Origin: Sporosarcina sp. JAI121
GTDB lineage: Bacteria > Bacillota > Bacilli > Bacillales_A > Planococcaceae
Direction: 5' to 3'
DNA: 64,000 bases
Assembly (NCBI RefSeq): GCF_013408665.1
Contig: NZ_JACCCL010000003.1
Span: 186,001-250,000, forward strand
Shown: in pieces, positions 55,577 through 64,000 of the stretch
How positions within the stretch are numbered: the stretch's first letter is position 1
How the letters are laid out: the number at the start of each line of letters is the position of its first letter
Notes under the pieces: model-generated
Seen by the model: only the letters and a program-made list of their open reading frames with translations
Database searches by the model: none
What the model was told of the DNA's origin: nothing
Translations under genes and position numbers: made by a program

Positions 55577-56752
55577 TCAGTCACTCATCGCAGTGATAAA
55601 ACGTTTGACGCCTTCTTTGATTTGCGAAAGCGGCGTAGCCACATTCATGCGCAAGAAACCGCGTCCCGCTTCACCGTATTTCGTGCCCGGCTCCAGTGCA
55701 AGTTTTCCTTTATTCAAAAGCTTGTCCATCATCTCATCTTCAGACAGTCCCGTCCCGCGATAGTCAATCCAAAGAAGGTATGTACCATGAGGCTTCGCAA
55801 TTTTTAAAGCGGGAATCGCTGCCGTCAGTTCACGGATCACATAGTCCATATTATTGGAAATCGTATCAAGCAGTTCTGCCAGCCAAGGGCCGCCTTCTTT
55901 ATATGCCGCCGTCAATGCTGCAGCTGCAAAAGAGTTCAATTCCATCTGACCATGTGACAGCGCATTCATTGTAAGTTTCTCTCTCACATCTTGATCCGTC
56001 GCAATCATCAATGCTGCTTGAATGCCTGCAAGATTGAATGTCTTTGTAGGAGCAACGCAAGTAATGATGCGGCCGATTTCTTCGCCAGCTATTTTTGCAA
56101 GCGGAATATGCTTATAGCCAGTGAAGACAAGGTCTGCATGTATTTCATCCGACAATATGAGGACATCATATTTAGTACAAAGACGCAACATTTCTTTCAG
56201 TTCGTCTTCTTTCCAGACGATGCCGCCAGGGTTATGCGGATTACACAAGATGAACAGCTTAACATCTTGCTGCAGGCTTTTCTCAAATTCTTCAAAATCG
56301 ATGGAGTAAACGCCGTCTTCTTCATTCATCATGCATTCGACCAGATTCCGTCCTTGGCGTTTGGGAATTTGGAAGAACGGTGGATAGACGGGGGAAGTGA
56401 CAAGGATTCCGTCCCCCGGATTCGTGAACGTTTCAATTACCGAAGCGATTGCGGGAACAACGCCATGGTGGAATAACATCCATTCATTTTTCGTTTCCCA
56501 TGCATGACGTTCAGATAACCACTGGCCAACTGCATCTTTACATCCATCGCAAATATACGAATAGCCGAATACGGGATGGTCGAGCCGTTCTTTCATAGCA
56601 TTTACGACAACCTCAGGAGCGGCGAAATCCATATCTGCGACCCACATCGGTAAAATATCGGATGCATCTTCAATTCCATATATCATTTCCATTCGGTCCC
56701 ATTTTACAGAACGCGTTTTACGCCGTTCGAAGACTTGTTCAAAGTTATTCAT
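55577..56752 (-). CDS. patB: PLP-dependent cystathionine beta-lyase PatB
   Basis: A 391-residue fold-type I PLP enzyme of the MalY/PatB group. The cofactor lysine is K237 in TCVAPTKTFNLAGIQ; NPHNPGGIVW and SDEIHADLVF contact the cofactor. It cleaves cystathionine or related thioethers, releasing homocysteine, and may have aminotransferase side activity. The ATG follows AAAGAGGGG. yugE is divergent. Confidence 0.9.
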   Translation of the reverse strand: MNNFEQVFERRKTRSVKWDRMEMIYGIEDASDILPMWVADMDFAAPEVVVNAMKERLDHPVFGYSYICDGCKDAVGQWLSERHAWETKNEWMLFHHGVVPAIASVIETFTNPGDGILVTSPVYPPFFQIPKRQGRNLVECMMNEEDGVYSIDFEEFEKSLQQDVKLFILCNPHNPGGIVWKEDELKEMLRLCTKYDVLILSDEIHADLVFTGYKHIPLAKIAGEEIGRIITCVAPTKTFNLAGIQAALMIATDQDVREKLTMNALSHGQMELNSFAAAALTAAYKEGGPWLAELLDTISNNMDYVIRELTAAIPALKIAKPHGTYLLWIDYRGTGLSEDEMMDKLLNKGKLALEPGTKYGEAGRGFLRMNVATPLSQIKEGVKRFITAMSD

Positions 56753-56827
56753 GGAAATCCCCTCTTTCCTTTTTTCGTTACTATGTTATCATAGTCTAAA
56801 CTAATGAGAAAAATAAGGTGACTCATC

Positions 56828-57088
56828 GTGCAGACTATTGAAATGAATAAAAAGGCTGTTGCTCTACTTCAACAATGGGATCCTTTCGCAGTCGGACCAA
56901 AAGGGTATGAACTCGAAATCGTCGATGTCGTAGCGGATTTACATCGACTTGATCATCCGACCGACCTTGCAAAGCGAATCCGGGAAATTTACGAACATTC
57001 CTATGAATTGTGGATACCGATCGAGAACTGCGTGCAAATTTCTTATAAGCTGTTAGCCATTAAATACGAGGCGAAATGTATCGTCTGA
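56828..57088 (+). CDS. yugE: DUF1871 family protein YugE
   Basis: An 86-residue protein of the DUF1871 family, beginning QTIEMNKKAVALLQQWDPFAVG and containing DVVADLHRLDHPTDLAKRIREIYEHSYELWIP across the middle helices. Cytoplasmic, function unknown. GTG start at 56828 with AAGGTG upstream. It lies near patB and yugI as in Bacillus. Confidence 0.85.
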   Translation: MQTIEMNKKAVALLQQWDPFAVGPKGYELEIVDVVADLHRLDHPTDLAKRIREIYEHSYELWIPIENCVQISYKLLAIKYEAKCIV

Positions 57089-57096
57089 TCTTCTAG

Positions 57097-57132
57097 AGCT
57101 GTACCCACATTCAAATGGGTACAGCTTATTTT
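57097..57132 (+). terminator. terminator after yugE
   Basis: AGCTGTACCCA and TGGGTACAGCT form an exact 11-bp stem with an 8-base loop, followed by TATTTT. Confidence 0.88.
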
Positions 57133-57142
57133 ATTACAATAA

Positions 57143-57179
57143 AATACCCGCGAATCCCAAAACTGGATTCGCGGGTATT
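57143..57179 (-). terminator. terminator of the NSS transporter gene
   Basis: An exact 15-bp stem AATACCCGCGAATCC/GGATTCGCGGGTATT with a 7-base loop, next to the stop codon of the minus-strand transporter. On the minus strand TTTATT follows. Confidence 0.85.
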
Positions 57180-57183
57180 AAAG

Positions 57184-58506
57184 TTAAAGCTCAATGATCC
57201 AAACGATGAAAATGATAATGATGGCAGCCGGTGCTGCATACCTTACTAGAAACTTCCAAAGACTGTTCATAACAGGGTGCATGCGAAGCTCTTCATCCGT
57301 CTGCGATTTCGTCAGGACATAGCCCGCGAAAATCGATACGAGCAATGCACCGAGTGGCATTGCAATCCTGCTCGTCAGCGTGTCGGCGAAGTCAAAGATG
57401 GTTCCGCCGAAGATTTTCACGTCGGAAAGGACTCCGAATGACAATGCGCTTGGTATCCCGACGATGAAGATAAGTATTCCGAATACCCATGCAGCACGCC
57501 TTCTGCGGTTTCGTTTCTCGCGGATACCCGTTGACACGACAATTTCAAGCATCGCAATCGATGAAGTGAGTGTCGCGAATAGCATCAAGATGAAAAAGAT
57601 GATCATGAATACATTACCGAACGGAATCTGGCTGAAGATAGCAGGTAATATAACGAAAATCAGTCCCGGTCCTTCAGCAGGCGAGTGACCAAGTGCGAAC
57701 ACTGCCGGAAAAATGACAAGACCAGCCAAAATGGAAATGGTGATATTCAAAAGTGCGACATTCATGGCCGATTGCCCTAATTTTTCTTCTTTCGGCAAAT
57801 AAGACGCATAGGTCATCATTGCTGTAACCCCGACACTCAAGGAGAAGAAAGCTTGTCCGAGTGCCAGTAAAAATGTCGAACCTGTCAAATGGGACCAATC
57901 AGGCACGAATAGGAAGCGAACACCTTCCATTGCACCATCCAGTGTCAATGAACGGATGGCCAGGATGATGAAGAAAATGAACAACAACGGCATCATCCAT
58001 CTGCTTGCCCGTTCGATTCCGCCTTTGATACCACTTTGTACAATCCAAATCGTCAGCCCCATGAACACGGCTTGGGCAAGCAAGACTTCTACTGGATTGG
58101 CGATGATGGTATTGAAAAGATCTCCATGATTTGTCGCATTGAGTCGGAAGAAGATGGCTCGTGCCAAATAGGATAGAATCCATCCTCCCACGACACTATA
58201 AAACGACAGGATAATGAATGAAGCTGCAAGGCCCATCCAACCGATGAAAGGCCACTTTTTTCCTGGAGCCAGACGTTTTAAAGAAGTTACTGCATCGGCT
58301 TGCCCCATCCGTCCGATAACGAACTCTGCCAGTAAGATAGGGAGTCCGATTGCTATAGTGCAAATAATGAACAGTAGTAGGAATACGCTTCCGCCGTTTG
58401 TCCCTGCCATGTAAGGGAACTTCCATATCGCACCGAGTCCGATCGCACTGCCGGCAGCTGCTAGAACGAAGCCGATCTTAGAAGACCATTGATCACGTTG
58501 TTTCAT
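57184..58506 (-). CDS. sodium-dependent transporter of the NSS/SNF family
   Basis: A 440-residue 12-helix neurotransmitter:sodium symporter homologue. Helix 1 has the Na+-site signature FVLAAAGSAIGLGAIWKFPYMAGTNGG (given here in overlapping parts of the first 45 residues), and helix 6 the SLSVGVTAMMTYASYL motif. It imports an amino acid with Na+; the substrate is unknown. ATG 58506 is preferred over an upstream TTG. It is divergent from the sigma-like gene. Confidence 0.9.
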   Translation of the reverse strand: MKQRDQWSSKIGFVLAAAGSAIGLGAIWKFPYMAGTNGGSVFLLLFIICTIAIGLPILLAEFVIGRMGQADAVTSLKRLAPGKKWPFIGWMGLAASFIILSFYSVVGGWILSYLARAIFFRLNATNHGDLFNTIIANPVEVLLAQAVFMGLTIWIVQSGIKGGIERASRWMMPLLFIFFIILAIRSLTLDGAMEGVRFLFVPDWSHLTGSTFLLALGQAFFSLSVGVTAMMTYASYLPKEEKLGQSAMNVALLNITISILAGLVIFPAVFALGHSPAEGPGLIFVILPAIFSQIPFGNVFMIIFFILMLFATLTSSIAMLEIVVSTGIREKRNRRRRAAWVFGILIFIVGIPSALSFGVLSDVKIFGGTIFDFADTLTSRIAMPLGALLVSIFAGYVLTKSQTDEELRMHPVMNSLWKFLVRYAAPAAIIIIFIVWIIEL

Positions 58507-58657
58507 ATACAATCACTCGTTTCATTAAGTTTCAGATTTTCTTATTGTACACTAACTAATGTCGAATACCATCGGATTTTGGAACAAATTTTGCGAACGG
58601 ATAATCTTTGGTATAATTGAAATAATTAGACAGATATTCTGAAGGGGAGGGGTGCCT

Positions 58658-60832
58658 GTGGAAGATGCTGAGTTGAGTCATAAGATAAGGGCCCGCCAGA
58701 TTGACGCTTTTGAAAAATGGATGGACATTTACTCGGGAGACATTGAGCGTTTCACCATTCAGTATGGTTATGGGTTAAAACAAGCGGCTAAAGTAACGGA
58801 GGAAGCGTTTAGAATCGTATTTAATCAGCTGGAATCCGTTGACGACGAAAGGTCATTCATTGACGCATTATATAAACAAACCGTAAATATACTTGCTAAC
58901 ACGCGACGATCCAATCAGCCAAATGAAACGATATTCCTTTTTGAAGAGGATCAGGAACTACATAATCAGATTGGCCAACTTGAAACGGACAAGAAAGTAC
59001 CGTTTATACTTTCGGCACTCCATAAACTGGATGATACGGAGATTGCGACAATTATGGATACTTCCGTGGAAGCGGTCGAACTCGCTATTACGGAAGCGTC
59101 CAGTGACTTGGAAGTAGCGCAACTGGAAAAGAGGCTTGAATTCCTTACTAGATCGTATGGACGACTGAAAACTTCTTTTAGAAAAGAACAGGTTTTTGCA
59201 GAGCCGCGGAAGGAAGTTCGGGAGCCTGGAAAAGTGAAACAAACAATTTCAAAGAAGGTCCTAATTTCCTGGATTGCGGGGTGCCTTGTCCTCCTATCAC
59301 TTCTTATCGTTCCTGTTGTGACAAGTGAGGAATACAAAAAGACTTCTGCCGAAAAGTATATTGAACGGTTAAAGGCGTCGTTTGAGAAAGAAGTCGGAAA
59401 CCGATACAACGAATTGGGATTGAAGGAAACAACTGAAGATGGAGTGGAATTTAACCATATTTTTTACGGAAAGCAAGAACGCGATGATTTTGTGTCTATG
59501 ATACGGCGTTATGAAGGCTATATAAGAAACACCGGTACATTGGATAAAAAGAAGGTAGGAGAAGAGTACGCAAAAATAATTAAGTCATTGGAGTTGCCGT
59601 CCGCGATGACGAAACGTTTATTTAAACAACCGCTAGCAGATGACGTGGAAAAAAGCGGTGAATTTATAAAAGAATACTTGGAACAGTATTACATACTCCA
59701 ACAATCCTATTTCACGGTTCTTGTTAAATATGAACAGCTTATCGAAGATGCCGTCGTCGATGGGGTCATAGATATTGAAGAATTCCTGAAAAAAAAGGAG
59801 ACGTATCCAAAAGATTTGCAGCTGGCATTGGATGGCATGATTAAGCAAAACATTTATCCAATGTCCGTTAAAAACTGGGCCCCTATTGTTCCTGTATTTA
59901 AAAAGAATGAGTACAGCGCTAAAATTCGCTCCTCTATCCATCCTGATTTGCGAGGCTATTTAACAGGTTTGGAAGCGATGCCGATGGTTACGTATCCGGG
60001 TCTTGCACACCCTTTGGAACAATCGATCGACTATTTGCTGGAAATAGAAAAAACGTTGTTAGCAACAAAATTAACGGATGAAGCGACTAGCAATCTCAGT
60101 TGGAGTTACGGTGAACTCTTTTACAAAATCATCGGTGGGACGGAACCTGATCGAATACTCGATACTGATGGAAAAGTGAAAACGGAAATTCGTGCAGGAT
60201 GGGAAAGAATCGCTGGTTCGGGAGAAGGCTCTCCAACAGCTTATCTTATACAAATAATCATTTCAGAGATGGAAGCGACGAATTGGACCGAGTCGCAAAG
60301 TCGCAATCGTTTAGAAGCCTATGATGTCTATCATGCACTGGAACTTGCAAAAGCCGGGAAACTCGATACGTTTATCATGCTTGGAATCAGACAAAGCGCA
60401 TCGGGCATTGAAAGTGTGTCGCTCCCGGATACGTACTTTGAGAACTTAGTTGAAGAGACGTACCATTCATTTTCATCAGATTATGACCAATCCATATTGC
60501 AATCAGTCAGTCCGCTGGTCATTATGGGCGTATACTTTTATGCGAATGAACAAGAGGACCCAGAGACGATGTGGCATCTTTATATTAAAAAATATAATGC
60601 AGATACGCTAGATGAGTATGTTGCAGAATGGAGTCGATTGGATATAGTTATTGAGAGCCTTGATAGTCTACTATTTGACGGCAACGGAGGAACAACAGGT
60701 TCAATCGGAATTCAGCGGGGAGATACTACGTTTTATGGTGTTGAGATGGTTTTGGATGAAGATTCTATATGGGGAATAAAGCATGTTGACTTAGACTTTT
60801 TACTGACCGAATTTAGTGATGGGCAGTTGTAA
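58658..60832 (+). CDS. sigma-70-like protein with membrane anchor and large extracytoplasmic domain
   Basis: A 724-residue protein I do not recognise as a named family. Residues about 10-85 look like sigma region 2 (AFEKWMDIYSGDIERFTIQYG; EEAFRIVFNQL; FIDALYKQTVNILANTRR). Residues about 110-150 resemble region 4 with a helix-turn-helix (DDTEIATIMDTSVEAVELAITEA). A basic linker leads to one membrane segment (about 201-222, ISWIAGCLVLLSLLIVPVV). The remaining ~500 residues are hydrophilic and, by topology, outside. There is no signal peptide and no separate anti-sigma gene. GTG 58658 has GGGGAGG 7 bases upstream; GTG 58652 is too close. A TATAAT -10 is at 58612-58617. Confidence 0.72.
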   Translation: MEDAELSHKIRARQIDAFEKWMDIYSGDIERFTIQYGYGLKQAAKVTEEAFRIVFNQLESVDDERSFIDALYKQTVNILANTRRSNQPNETIFLFEEDQELHNQIGQLETDKKVPFILSALHKLDDTEIATIMDTSVEAVELAITEASSDLEVAQLEKRLEFLTRSYGRLKTSFRKEQVFAEPRKEVREPGKVKQTISKKVLISWIAGCLVLLSLLIVPVVTSEEYKKTSAEKYIERLKASFEKEVGNRYNELGLKETTEDGVEFNHIFYGKQERDDFVSMIRRYEGYIRNTGTLDKKKVGEEYAKIIKSLELPSAMTKRLFKQPLADDVEKSGEFIKEYLEQYYILQQSYFTVLVKYEQLIEDAVVDGVIDIEEFLKKKETYPKDLQLALDGMIKQNIYPMSVKNWAPIVPVFKKNEYSAKIRSSIHPDLRGYLTGLEAMPMVTYPGLAHPLEQSIDYLLEIEKTLLATKLTDEATSNLSWSYGELFYKIIGGTEPDRILDTDGKVKTEIRAGWERIAGSGEGSPTAYLIQIIISEMEATNWTESQSRNRLEAYDVYHALELAKAGKLDTFIMLGIRQSASGIESVSLPDTYFENLVEETYHSFSSDYDQSILQSVSPLVIMGVYFYANEQEDPETMWHLYIKKYNADTLDEYVAEWSRLDIVIESLDSLLFDGNGGTTGSIGIQRGDTTFYGVEMVLDEDSIWGIKHVDLDFLLTEFSDGQL

Positions 60833-60870
60833 CACGGTCATATCGTAGTACCCCTTCACACTGTCATTTT

Positions 60871-60899
60871 TTGCCCGCTTCCTATAAACATGATATAAT
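60871..60899 (+). promoter_or_regulatory. promoter of yugI
   Basis: TTGCCC (60871-60876) and a perfect TATAAT (60894-60899) with a 17-base spacer, about 50 bases upstream of the yugI start. It may instead be one of several promoters if yugI is stress-induced. Confidence 0.7.
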
Positions 60900-60954
60900 T
60901 TTAAGTGGCCTTAAGGGCAGAATCGATACCAAAATAGATTGGGAGCTGTTTTAA

Positions 60955-61329
60955 ATGGCGCAAAAATTCGAAGCGGGAGAAGAGTTTTCCGGCAAAGTAA
61001 CAGGTATCCAACCGTACGGTGCATTTGTAGCACTTGACGATGAAACACAAGGACTTGTCCACATCTCTGAAATTACGTATGGATTTGTTAAAGATATTCA
61101 TGAATTTCTCACTGTGGGGCAGGAAGTGCAAGTGAAAGTGCTGGAAGTTGACGAAGCCGCAGGGAAAATCAGCCTGTCAATCCGGGCCCTTCAAGAACCG
61201 CCGGCTGTAACCCGCAGAGACGACCGTCCGCGCAAGTCATTGCAAGCACGTGTCGATGAAAGCGATGCAGACGGATTCAACTCACTGAAAGACAAACTCC
61301 AAGACTGGATTGAAAAGTCCGGGCAATGA
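60955..61329 (+). CDS. yugI: S1 RNA-binding domain protein YugI (general stress protein 13)
   Basis: A 124-residue protein with one S1 domain in residues 1-80 (GKVTGIQPYGAFVALDDETQGLVHISEI; VKVLEVDEAAGKISLSIRAL) and a charged C-terminal tail. Bacillus YugI/GSP13 associates with ribosomes and is stress-induced. The ATG follows TGGGAGCTG. It is a single gene with its own promoter. Confidence 0.9.
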   Translation: MAQKFEAGEEFSGKVTGIQPYGAFVALDDETQGLVHISEITYGFVKDIHEFLTVGQEVQVKVLEVDEAAGKISLSIRALQEPPAVTRRDDRPRKSLQARVDESDADGFNSLKDKLQDWIEKSGQ

Positions 61330-61368
61330 TGGAACGCAGCCTAAGGATGCCGCGTCGTGCGGCAAAGG

Positions 61369-61396
61369 CTGCATGACCCACATCCTGTGGGCTTCA
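61369..61396 (+). repeat. 28-nt element, copy 2 (after yugI)
   Basis: CTGCATGACC through GGGCTTCA, with a CCCACA/TGTGGG hairpin. It is matched by 3003-3030 in the fad operon. A further GCCGC/GCGGC hairpin lies just upstream (61349-61363). Confidence 0.45.
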
Positions 61397-61424
61397 GAGC
61401 GATTGGCCGCTGAAGCTGGACAAT

Positions 61425-61469
61425 AAAAAATGAGGGAGAAGGCATGCATGCCTTCTCCCTCATTTTTTT
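61425..61469. terminator. bidirectional terminator between yugI and the regulator gene
   Basis: A perfect inverted repeat, AATGAGGGAGAAGGC and its complement around ATGCAT, flanked by A- and T-runs. It serves convergent yugI and the regulator. Confidence 0.93.
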
Positions 61470-62767
61470 AATTTCCTTAATCGATACTGTAAATTCTGTC
61501 TGCTCATGCCAAGTGCATGTGCAGTTTTTGTGATGTTTTTATTATTGAGCTTCATCGCTTTTTGTAAATAATAGCCTTCTGCTTCACGTAAAAACTGATC
61601 AAGCGGAAGTAGCTCTTTATCGGACTGTACGATAAAGTCCGTAGCTTGCGTAGGTTCCTCAGTGATGTCTGCACTCTTCATCCGGAAATGCAATGGTAGC
61701 AGATCATACGTAATGGCCGTTTCAGTCGTGGCCAAGGAAGAGATTTCATCCAGAAGAAATTCAAGCTCCCGCACATTTCCCGGCCAATCATATCCGAGGA
61801 ATAGCTGTTCAACGTCGGGTGTGATTTCCGTAAGTGAAGAACCATAACGTTCACTTCGCCGTTCTAAATAAGAAAAAATGAACGGCATAATATCCTCTTT
61901 CCGCTTTCGCAGAGGCGGAATCCGGAGTGTGAATGAAGCAAAGAAATAATATAAATCCTTCAGTAATGTGCCGGCAGCGATTAATTCAACAGGATCATCA
62001 CCGATGCTTGCGATGAATTGCTTGTTGCTGCGCTGTGCTTCCAAGAGGATTGAAAGTAGCTTTTGCTGTAATGGAATCGACAGTAAATCGATTCTTTCGC
62101 AAAATAACGTCAGCGATTCCGATACATTCAAATCTTTACCTAAACGTCCAATAAGTATCGGGTCTGAACTATGACAGAACAGGGTATAAAATAAGGTGCT
62201 GGAAGGCGATAATTCATTATGTATGCTTTCAGCAATCAAATCTTTTCCTGTGCCGGTTTCACCGATCAACAATACAGGCAATTTTGCACGTGCCGCTTTT
62301 TTTGCAGTCGTAATAACAACTTTCATAGGCGGGGAGGACGCGATAATTTGATTGAACGTAACCGGGTCACTATTTTTACGAAAGGGCTGCAGAACGAATT
62401 TCTCAAGAGCTGTAACATCACGGGCTAATTCAACAGCCCCGATTTGACCGACGCTTCCGACAACCGGATAGGTATCATTGATGGTGGTGATTTCTGTACC
62501 GTTTCTATTCCAATACGTCTGTTTGACGTTCAATTGCTCTTTCCCGCTTTGCAACACTTTCAAGAGCGTACTTTCCTCTTGGTCAAAATTAAAAAGCTCC
62601 AGAATCGACCTGTCTCCCACATCTTCAAGTGCGAGTCCCTCGATTTCTTTCATCTTGTCATTATAGATGATGGTGCGACCGTTTATGTCTACGGCATGTA
62701 TGCCAACCGCGGCGTGGCGCACTGCAAACTCATAAAAAGGGAAGAGTGAATCGTCGATGTTCTTCAA
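61460..62767 (-). CDS. PAS / degenerate AAA+ / Fis-HTH transcriptional regulator next to rocA
   Basis: A 435-residue regulator built like RocR-type sigma-54 activators: PAS domain (about 10-115), AAA+ region (about 140-345, Walker A GETGTGKD at 169-176) and a Fis-type HTH at the C-terminus (ITKTAHALGMSRQNLQYRLRKLKK in the last 25 residues). The AAA+ part is unusual. The ELFG...GAFTGA sigma-54 contact segment is missing, Walker B reads LTLFCERID instead of TLFLDEI, and the arginine-finger region reads GTLLKDLYYFF. It therefore probably does not remodel sigma-54. The TTG start at 62767 follows GAGGGTG. It is divergent from rocA, its likely target. Confidence 0.83.
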   Translation of the reverse strand: MKNIDDSLFPFYEFAVRHAAVGIHAVDINGRTIIYNDKMKEIEGLALEDVGDRSILELFNFDQEESTLLKVLQSGKEQLNVKQTYWNRNGTEITTINDTYPVVGSVGQIGAVELARDVTALEKFVLQPFRKNSDPVTFNQIIASSPPMKVVITTAKKAARAKLPVLLIGETGTGKDLIAESIHNELSPSSTLFYTLFCHSSDPILIGRLGKDLNVSESLTLFCERIDLLSIPLQQKLLSILLEAQRSNKQFIASIGDDPVELIAAGTLLKDLYYFFASFTLRIPPLRKRKEDIMPFIFSYLERRSERYGSSLTEITPDVEQLFLGYDWPGNVRELEFLLDEISSLATTETAITYDLLPLHFRMKSADITEEPTQATDFIVQSDKELLPLDQFLREAEGYYLQKAMKLNNKNITKTAHALGMSRQNLQYRLRKLKK

Positions 62768-62822
62768 AATAATCACCCTCAAACTATTATTTTTAAAATT
62801 TTAATGAATAATGCTTGATATC

Positions 62823-62883
62823 TGCAACAATCTTTTGCATTATTATATATGTAATCTATAAATAAGTGCAAATATTATTTGCG
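62823..62883 (+). promoter_or_regulatory. rocA promoter region with two similar dyads
   Basis: TTGCAT (62835-62840) and TATAAA (62857-62862), 16 bases apart, could be a sigma-A promoter. Two dyads with the same geometry, TGCAA-N7-TTGCA (62823-62839) and TGCAA-N7-TTGCG (62867-62883), lie on the -35 and at the expected start. They may be operators for the divergent regulator or ArgR/AhrC-type boxes. No sigma-54 GG...GC promoter is seen. Confidence 0.45.
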
Positions 62884-62909
62884 TTTCACTACTTCAGAGG
62901 AGGAATAAT

Positions 62910-64000
62910 ATGATTCCATATAAACACGAACCATTCACAGATTTTACGGTAGAAGCGAATAAACAAGCTTTCCTTGAGGGGTTGAAAACAGTTGAAGGAT
63001 ACCTTGGGCAAGATTATCCGCTAATTATCGGTGGAGAACGCATCATGACTGAAGAGAAATTGGTTTCAACAAACCCGGCAAACAAAGAAGAGGTAATCGG
63101 ACGCGTTTCCAAGGCAAGCAAAGACCTTGCTGAAAAAGCGATGAAAGTTGCAGACGAAACGTTCAATACATGGAGAAAAGAGAAACCTGAATTCCGCGCA
63201 GACGTATTATTCAAAGCGGCTGCAATCATTCGTCGCCGCAAACACGAATTCTCGGCACTTCTTATGAAAGAGGCAGGGAAACCTTGGAACGAAGCAGATG
63301 CGGATACAGCTGAAGGAATCGATTTCTTGGAGTTTTATGCTCGCCAAATGCTTGAGTTGAAAAATGGAATACCTGTTGTAAGCCGACCAGGCGAATACAA
63401 CCGCTTTGACTACATCCCACTTGGAGTAGGTGTTATCATCTCGCCTTGGAACTTTGCATTCGCAATCATGGCGGGTACGACAGTTGCTGCTTTAGTTACA
63501 GGAAATACGGTACTTCTTAAACCTGCATCGACAACTCCAGTTGTTGCATACAAATTTATCGAAGTTCTTGAAGAAGCGGGAATGCCGGCTGGCGTTGTTA
63601 ACTACATCCCTGGATCTGGCGCTGAAGTGGGCGACTATCTTGTTGATCACCCTAGAACACGTTTTGTTTCCTTCACAGGTTCACGTGAAGTAGGAACACG
63701 TATTTACGAACGTGCGGCTAAAGTGAACGAAGGCCAAATCTGGTTGAAACGCGTTATCGCTGAAATGGGCGGTAAAGATACAATTGTCGTTGACAATGAA
63801 GCAGATCTTGAACTCGCTGCACAATCAATCGTTAAATCAGCATTCGGATTTAGCGGACAGAAATGTTCAGCATGTTCACGTGCGATTATTCACGAGGACG
63901 TTTACGACCAAGTGGTAGCGCGCGTTGAAACATTGACGAAAGAATTGACATACGGCGATCCGGAAGATAACTCAAACTTCACTGGACCTGTTATTGATCA
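62910..64000 (+). CDS. rocA: L-glutamate gamma-semialdehyde (1-pyrroline-5-carboxylate) dehydrogenase RocA, partial
   Basis: The first 363 residues of an aldehyde dehydrogenase that runs off the window; the Bacillus protein is about 515. It oxidises glutamate semialdehyde from arginine and proline breakdown to glutamate with NAD+. Visible motifs are [15 protein letters not shown], the NAD-binding [11 protein letters not shown], the catalytic-base region [12 protein letters not shown] and the nucleophile region [14 protein letters not shown] with the catalytic cysteine. The ATG follows CAGAGGAGGAA. Confidence 0.93.
   Translation, partial: MIPYKHEPFTDFTVEANKQAFLEGLKTVEGYLGQDYPLIIGGERIMTEEKLVSTNPANKEEVIGRVSKASKDLAEKAMKVADETFNTWRKEKPEFRADVLFKAAAIIRRRKHEFSALLMKEAGKPWNEADADTAEGIDFLEFYARQMLELKNGIPVVSRPGEYNRFDYIPLGVGVIISPWNFAFAIMAGTTVAALVTGNTVLLKPASTTPVVAYKFIEVLEEAGMPAGVVNYIPGSGAEVGDYLVDHPRTRFVSFTGSREVGTRIYERAAKVNEGQIWLKRVIAEMGGKDTIVVDNEADLELAAQSIVKSAFGFSGQKCSACSRAIIHEDVYDQVVARVETLTKELTYGDPEDNSNFTGPVID

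Noticed and set aside
62810..62909. Sigma-54 promoter for rocA
   Set aside because: TTTTGCAT resembles a -12 element, but no GG dinucleotide of a -24 element is found at the right spacing.

Overview
The window looks like a chromosomal segment of a low-to-moderate-GC, spore-forming member of Bacillales, most likely Planococcaceae close to Sporosarcina. The evidence is gene content and order. Many genes and short blocks match my memory of Bacillus subtilis: fadN-fadA-fadE-yusI-gcvH-yusF-yusE-metNPQ, sufCDSUB, yunF/E/D/B, lipA-yutD-yutE-yutF-yuzB-yutJ-yuzD-yutI-yutM-yumB, yuiB/yuiD/pepA, mrpABCDEFG-yufK-pbpD-yuxJ-patB-yugE-yugI. The sporulation gene yunB, strong Shine-Dalgarno sites, frequent TTG/GTG starts and T-box-free riboswitch leaders (S-box, L-box) also fit. 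No rRNA, tRNA, prophage, transposase or CRISPR array was seen.

Layout. 0-6 kb: a thioredoxin-like gene, then the fatty-acid beta-oxidation operon fadNAE behind a perfect FadR-type operator. 6-13 kb: a hairpin-rich gap, yusI, gcvH, yusF, yusE, then an S-box-controlled methionine ABC importer with two tandem metQ genes. 12.7-19.4 kb: a DAACS-type symporter and the SUF iron-sulfur operon. 19.4-19.9 kb: a striking tandem array of 20/21-bp units in an exact 82-bp higher-order repeat. 20-26 kb: yunF-yunE-yunD-yunB and an L-box-controlled NhaC-superfamily transporter (LysW type). 26-31 kb: the branched-chain amino-acid importer livJ-HMGF, split by structured intergenic repeats. 31-40 kb: lipA, yut genes and two type-2 NADH-dehydrogenase-like flavoproteins, one with a Rex-type operator on its -35 and the other with a Rex-like palindrome after its promoter. 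40-49 kb: pepA, a Gly/Tyr-rich small protein and a complete seven-gene Mrp antiporter operon. 49-55 kb: a region crowded with dispersed structured repeats around pbpD and an MFS exporter, then a cyclophilin lipoprotein gene that appears frameshifted twice. 55-64 kb: patB, yugE, an NSS transporter, a large sigma-factor-like protein joined to a membrane anchor and a big extracytoplasmic domain, yugI, a degenerate enhancer-binding-type regulator and the start of rocA.

How it fits together: the conserved blocks are housekeeping metabolism (beta-oxidation, Fe-S assembly, lipoylation, amino-acid import, respiratory NADH oxidation, pH/Na+ homeostasis). The unusual content is mostly between genes. 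A family of composite, hairpin-forming repeats (module A, a hairpin module C, and a terminal-inverted-repeat module B) occurs at about ten places, with paired changes in the stems. The most novel coding candidate is the membrane-tethered sigma-like protein at 58.7-60.8 kb. All family names come from reading translated sequence and recalled synteny; no database search was run.
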